Shown here in pieces: positions 5,716 to 8,129 of a stretch of 8,129 bases of DNA. The notes under the pieces are model-generated. The model saw only the letters and a program-made list of their open reading frames with translations. It was not told where the DNA came from and did not search any database. The stretch is from a bacterium (GTDB lineage: Bacteria; Patescibacteriota; Minisyncoccia; Phycocordibacterales; 1-14-0-10-42-12): contig JAUIHD010000017.1 in NCBI GenBank assembly GCA_030432135.1, positions 1 to 8,129 on the forward strand. The letters are read 5' to 3'. Made by a program: the position numbers and the translations under genes. Position 1 is the stretch's first letter. Each line of letters begins with the position of its first letter.

Positions 5716-7368
5716 ATGGCACATATTTTATCTAAACAAGTAAGAATGTTTCTATATGTTATCGGTGCGTTGATAACATTCAATGTTTTTTCTTTTTATA
5801 TTGCAGAAGCACAGACGGCAAATCCGGGATGGTCGATGGATACTAGCTTTAGCTGGTCATCAAGTGATACAGCATGGAATTTTACAACAGGAGATAGTGC
5901 AACAATAAAAGCCGGTGATTTTATTCACATAAACTACAACACTCGATTCGTAAACAGTTCAGGTTATTATCCGTGCCGAGGGACATATGGCGTGTCTGGG
6001 AGTTGTAACCCAACCAGTGTTGTTAAGTGGAGAGCCAGCTCATGTGTTCCGAACTCAACTTGTCGATGGAATCATATATATGAATGGCACGAAGGTTATA
6101 CACCATCATGGTTTACAGTGAGCATGGCAACAAATTATTCATATCCGAGTGCACCATTTCTTTTTATTCAAACAACACACCTGATTCCTCCGGGTACGTA
6201 CGTCATACCGATTACGGTTATAGAAAATTCATCAACATGGAGCCCAACAATGGCACCGGTGACGAAGAATTTTTATCTTACTGTTGAGGCGCCACCAGAA
6301 TCAGCAATAGCATCATGTGATGCGTCTGCATCTAGTGTAGAAGTGGGCCAATCTGTTGTGGTGAACGGTAATCCGTCTGGAGAAGCACCACTTGATTGTA
6401 ATTGGTCAGGTGGAGGAGTACCGGCAACAAGTAATAGTTGTAACCCATTTTCTACTACTTACAGTACACCGGGGACGAAGACAATTGATTTAAATCTCAG
6501 TACAGGAAATGGTACCGCGAGCTGTCAGTCGACTATTACTGTTACATCATCAGATAATCCAGTAGGAGCAGTGTGTAGTATTTCAACAACAACAGTAAAT
6601 ATTGGCGAAGCTGTAACCCTTACGGGGACACCGACGGGAGACGCTCCATTTAGTTGTACATATGATGCACCAGGTGGTGTACCAGGGAGTAGTTCATCGT
6701 GTAGTCCATTTACAACATCGTATGGTTCAGTAGGAACAAAGACGATTACATTTAGCGTGGTAGACACTGATGGTGACATAGCAAGCTGTTCTCGGGATGT
6801 GATCGTGGAAAACGAAGAAGATGGGCCTGCACCTAGTGCACTGTGTGCTCCAGCAAATCAAACAGTGGGTATTGGAGACACTGCTTCATTTACAGGAACA
6901 TCAACAGGACCTTCGCCTGTACAATGCTCATGGACAGCTGCGGGAGGTACACCAGATAATTCTGGACCACTTTCAGCGTCGAACTGTACAACATTTAGCA
7001 CCTCTTACGATACTGTAGGAATAAAAAATGTTCTCTATACAGTAGATACCCCGGGTAATCCTCAAGAGTATTCGTGGTGTACTGTGCTAGTGGGTGATCC
7101 ATCTGCAGAGTATACGCTTACCGTAACACGTAGTGGTCAGGGGACCGCGCGTTCTAACCCTGGAAGTATCGACTGCGGCTCAACTTGTAGTGAAACGTAT
7201 CCAGAAAATGAACTAGTAGCACTTAGTGCTACACCAAATTCAGGATGGAGGTTTGTAGAGTGGCAAGGAAGTTGTTCGGGAACAGCGCCAATCTGTAACA
7301 TCATTATGGATAGTTCAAAAAAAGTTACAGCAGTGTTTAGACCGGACCTTACGTATGAAGAATTCTAA
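5716..7368 (+). CDS. Secreted cysteine-rich protein with PKD/Ig-like repeats and an InlB-B-repeat-like domain
   Basis: This 550-residue protein starts with a Sec signal peptide: hydrophobic segment about 11-28 and a probable cleavage after Ala32 (IAEA-Q). The mature part has an N-terminal region (33-190) of unrecognised fold with aromatic residues and four Cys. Three PKD/Ig-like repeats follow (about 199-277, 285-365 and 375-460), each with four Cys and the motif F-x-T-x-Y-x-x-x-G-x-K. A divergent InlB-B-repeat-type domain (466-541) ends the fold, with the typical G-x-G-T-A, ATPNSGWRFVEWQG and VTAVF elements and four Cys. There is no C-terminal anchor, sorting motif or second membrane segment, so it is probably released or held by a partner. 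All 20 Cys lie after the signal peptide, which suggests disulfides. An adhesin or surface-layer role is a guess. There is no SD; translation may be coupled to the upstream gene. Confidence 0.82.
   Translation: MAHILSKQVRMFLYVIGALITFNVFSFYIAEAQTANPGWSMDTSFSWSSSDTAWNFTTGDSATIKAGDFIHINYNTRFVNSSGYYPCRGTYGVSGSCNPTSVVKWRASSCVPNSTCRWNHIYEWHEGYTPSWFTVSMATNYSYPSAPFLFIQTTHLIPPGTYVIPITVIENSSTWSPTMAPVTKNFYLTVEAPPESAIASCDASASSVEVGQSVVVNGNPSGEAPLDCNWSGGGVPATSNSCNPFSTTYSTPGTKTIDLNLSTGNGTASCQSTITVTSSDNPVGAVCSISTTTVNIGEAVTLTGTPTGDAPFSCTYDAPGGVPGSSSSCSPFTTSYGSVGTKTITFSVVDTDGDIASCSRDVIVENEEDGPAPSALCAPANQTVGIGDTASFTGTSTGPSPVQCSWTAAGGTPDNSGPLSASNCTTFSTSYDTVGIKNVLYTVDTPGNPQEYSWCTVLVGDPSAEYTLTVTRSGQGTARSNPGSIDCGSTCSETYPENELVALSATPNSGWRFVEWQGSCSGTAPICNIIMDSSKKVTAVFRPDLTYEEF
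6310..7095 (+). repeat. Three tandem four-cysteine PKD/Ig-like protein repeats
   Basis: The units are roughly 6310-6546, 6568-6810 and 6838-7095. Each encodes Cys, then V-x-x-G, G-x-x-P-x-x-C, G-G-x-P, C-x-x-F-x-T-x-Y-x-x-x-G-x-K and a last Cys. The Cys positions are 201/228/242/270, 287/314/329/358 and 377/404/424/455. The first interval is exactly 27 residues in all three; the others vary (14, 15, 20 and 28, 29, 31). The repeats are diverged at the nucleotide level, so this is old duplication and not a recent tandem array. Confidence 0.8.
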
Positions 7369-7381
7369 AATAGGTAATGAC

Positions 7382-7412
7382 AAAAGCCCAGTGTATGCTG
7401 GGTTTTTATTTT
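7382..7412 (+). terminator. Intrinsic terminator after the secreted-protein gene
   Basis: CCCAG (7387-7391) pairs with CTGGG (7398-7402) across a six-base loop. A G·U pair and four A-T pairs (7382-7385 with 7404-7407) extend the stem into the T tract TTTTTATTTT (7403-7412). It begins 14 bases after the stop at 7368. Confidence 0.8.
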
Positions 7413-7424
7413 GGATGTAAAAAT

Positions 7425-7460
7425 AAACAAAAAAGAGGCGCGACCGTGGTTGGTCGCGCC
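7425..7460 (-). terminator. Intrinsic terminator of the minus-strand TIGR03437 gene
   Basis: A perfect 9-bp stem, GGCGCGACC (7437-7445) with GGTCGCGCC (7452-7460), closes a six-base loop. Read on the minus strand it is followed by TCTTTTTTGTTT, a good U tract. It therefore belongs to the gene ending at 7495 and faces the plus-strand terminator 25 bases away. The high-GC stem fits the composition of the minus-strand gene. Confidence 0.75.
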
Positions 7461-7463
7461 CCA

Positions 7464-7507
7464 GGAGAACCGCGTGCTAACGCTCCTCGTCGCACTAATG
7501 GTTCTCC
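7464..7507. repeat. Interrupted inverted repeat across the 3' end of the TIGR03437 gene
   Basis: GGAGAACC (7464-7471) is complementary to GGTTCTCC (7500-7507). Inside it, GTGC (7474-7477) can pair with GCAC (7492-7495). The structure spans the stop codon at 7495-7497 and adjoins the terminator. It could extend the 3' structure of the mRNA; a chance pairing is possible. Confidence 0.35.
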
Positions 7508-8127
7508 ACACACACGTTGAAAGGAAAAGATTTACCTGCGATGCGCACCTCTCCGGATACGTCACCAGTTATGTCTGTGGGAAGCAGGATATTTACCTGC
7601 ATGAGGCCGTCCATGACGCGCCCCACCCACAATACGTCGATGTCTCGATCTCCGACCATCACGCTAATCGGTGCTTTGTCGTCAAACCCGGTTCCCCAAA
7701 GATTGAAGACGCCACCTTGCGGTAGTGGTCGAGCCTCGTCGCTCAGACTAAAGGTTCGATTATCAGAGATGATTGGCTGTCCGCCGTACTGGAATAGTCC
7801 GGGGGCATACTGTGCGGTCTCCAACGATACCTCGTGCCGAGTCGTCTCAACTCCTTCTATGTCGTAGTGAACGACCGAGAGGAGCGAGGTTTCCGGCAGT
7901 GTCATTGGAGTCAAAATGTTGATCTGAGTCGGTGACGAGTAGATCGGAATGATTTCTACGTCATCGAGAAACACGCGAGAGATTCCTTCCTCGGGGGCAA
8001 GATTCTCCCCTAGAATAGAAACCCACTCGTCGGGCGCGATCGGTCCCGCTTCGTACGACGCCGCATTCACGACATTTTCCGATGTAAAGACCGGCGGTTC
8101 GTGTTTCTCTACAGGAACAGCGGGTTC
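7495..8127 (-). CDS. C-terminal part of a TIGR03437-type (Solibacter C-terminal domain) protein, 5'-partial
   Basis: The frame is open to the window end. A GTG at 8070 could be read as a start, but it is the Val of VVNAASY, the usual opening of the TIGR03437 C-terminal domain, and the frame continues upstream through a Pro/Glu-rich linker (E-P-A-V-P-V-E-K). So the start lies outside the window. Domain landmarks from that Val: VNAASY...GPIAPDEWVSILGENLAP, SSPTQINILTP, YAPGLFQ, GGVFNLWGTGF and GLMQVNILLP, matching 'SPTQINxxxP', 'PGIF', 'ATGLG' and 'GLYQVNxxVP' of the family. Function is unknown; the domain typically ends large secreted proteins of Acidobacteria. Codons (CTC, TCG, GTC, CGC, CCG) and GC content differ from the core genes here, suggesting transfer. 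A terminator follows on the minus strand. Confidence 0.8.
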   Translation of the reverse strand, partial: EPAVPVEKHEPPVFTSENVVNAASYEAGPIAPDEWVSILGENLAPEEGISRVFLDDVEIIPIYSSPTQINILTPMTLPETSLLSVVHYDIEGVETTRHEVSLETAQYAPGLFQYGGQPIISDNRTFSLSDEARPLPQGGVFNLWGTGFDDKAPISVMVGDRDIDVLWVGRVMDGLMQVNILLPTDITGDVSGEVRIAGKSFPFNVCVENH

Positions 8128-8129
8128 CA

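Noticed and set aside
7411..7867. Plus-strand reading frames at 7411-7725 and 7517-7867
   Set aside because: They lie opposite the recognisable TIGR03437 domain or run through its terminator hairpin, have no recognisable domain, and are long only because the region is GC-rich.
8068..8070. GTG start for the minus-strand TIGR03437 gene
   Set aside because: It is the conserved Val at the domain opening; the frame continues to the window end with a plausible linker.
1..8129. Alternative genetic code with TGA read as Gly, as in some CPR groups
   Set aside because: None of the eight genes ends in TGA (four TAA, four TAG), but no gene needs TGA to be read through either, and eight stops are too few to argue recoding.
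1..8129. Mobile element, CRISPR, tRNA or defence system
   Set aside because: No direct-repeat array, transposase-like protein, cloverleaf or defence domain was seen on either strand.

Overview
The window reads as a piece of a small, AT-rich bacterial genome, most likely a Candidate Phyla Radiation / Patescibacteria member of the Parcubacteria type. This rests on compact gene packing, divergent versions of ordinary core enzymes (triosephosphate isomerase, phosphoglycerate kinase, RecJ, a HIT protein), a type IV pilus ATPase fragment, and secreted PKD/Ig-like repeat proteins. It is an inference from style and not a database match. The standard bacterial code fits: every core gene reads full length without recoding.

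Layout. (1) Positions 3-974: 3' part of a PilB/GspE-type motor ATPase whose nucleotide-binding motifs are badly eroded. (2) 1020-2949: a tpiA-pgk glycolytic operon. Its promoter is an extended -10 box so close to the tpiA ATG that the mRNA is probably leaderless. It ends at a strong hairpin shared with the convergent HIT gene. (3) 2994-3359 (minus) and 3384-5081 (plus): a HIT-family protein and RecJ, diverging from a 24-bp gap that contains a perfect palindrome (ATGGTACCAT) reading as an extended -10 on both strands. (4) 5195-7368: a two-gene envelope cassette, a single-pass membrane protein followed five bases later by a 550-residue secreted protein. The latter has three PKD/Ig-like repeats, a C-terminal InlB-B-repeat-like domain, and 20 cysteines in five sets of four. 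(5) 7382-7460: two hairpins facing opposite ways. (6) 7495 to the window end (minus): the C-terminal part of a protein with the Solibacter-type TIGR03437 domain, in distinctly more GC-rich DNA. It is either acquired DNA or an assembly join.

The genes form independent transcription units: lower glycolysis, nucleotide metabolism and DNA repair, and cell-surface proteins. I see no RNA gene, CRISPR array, insertion sequence or defence system. The most unusual signals are the symmetric leaderless divergent promoter, the pseudo-ATPase pilus paralogue, the cysteine-quartet surface protein and the compositionally foreign TIGR03437 gene.
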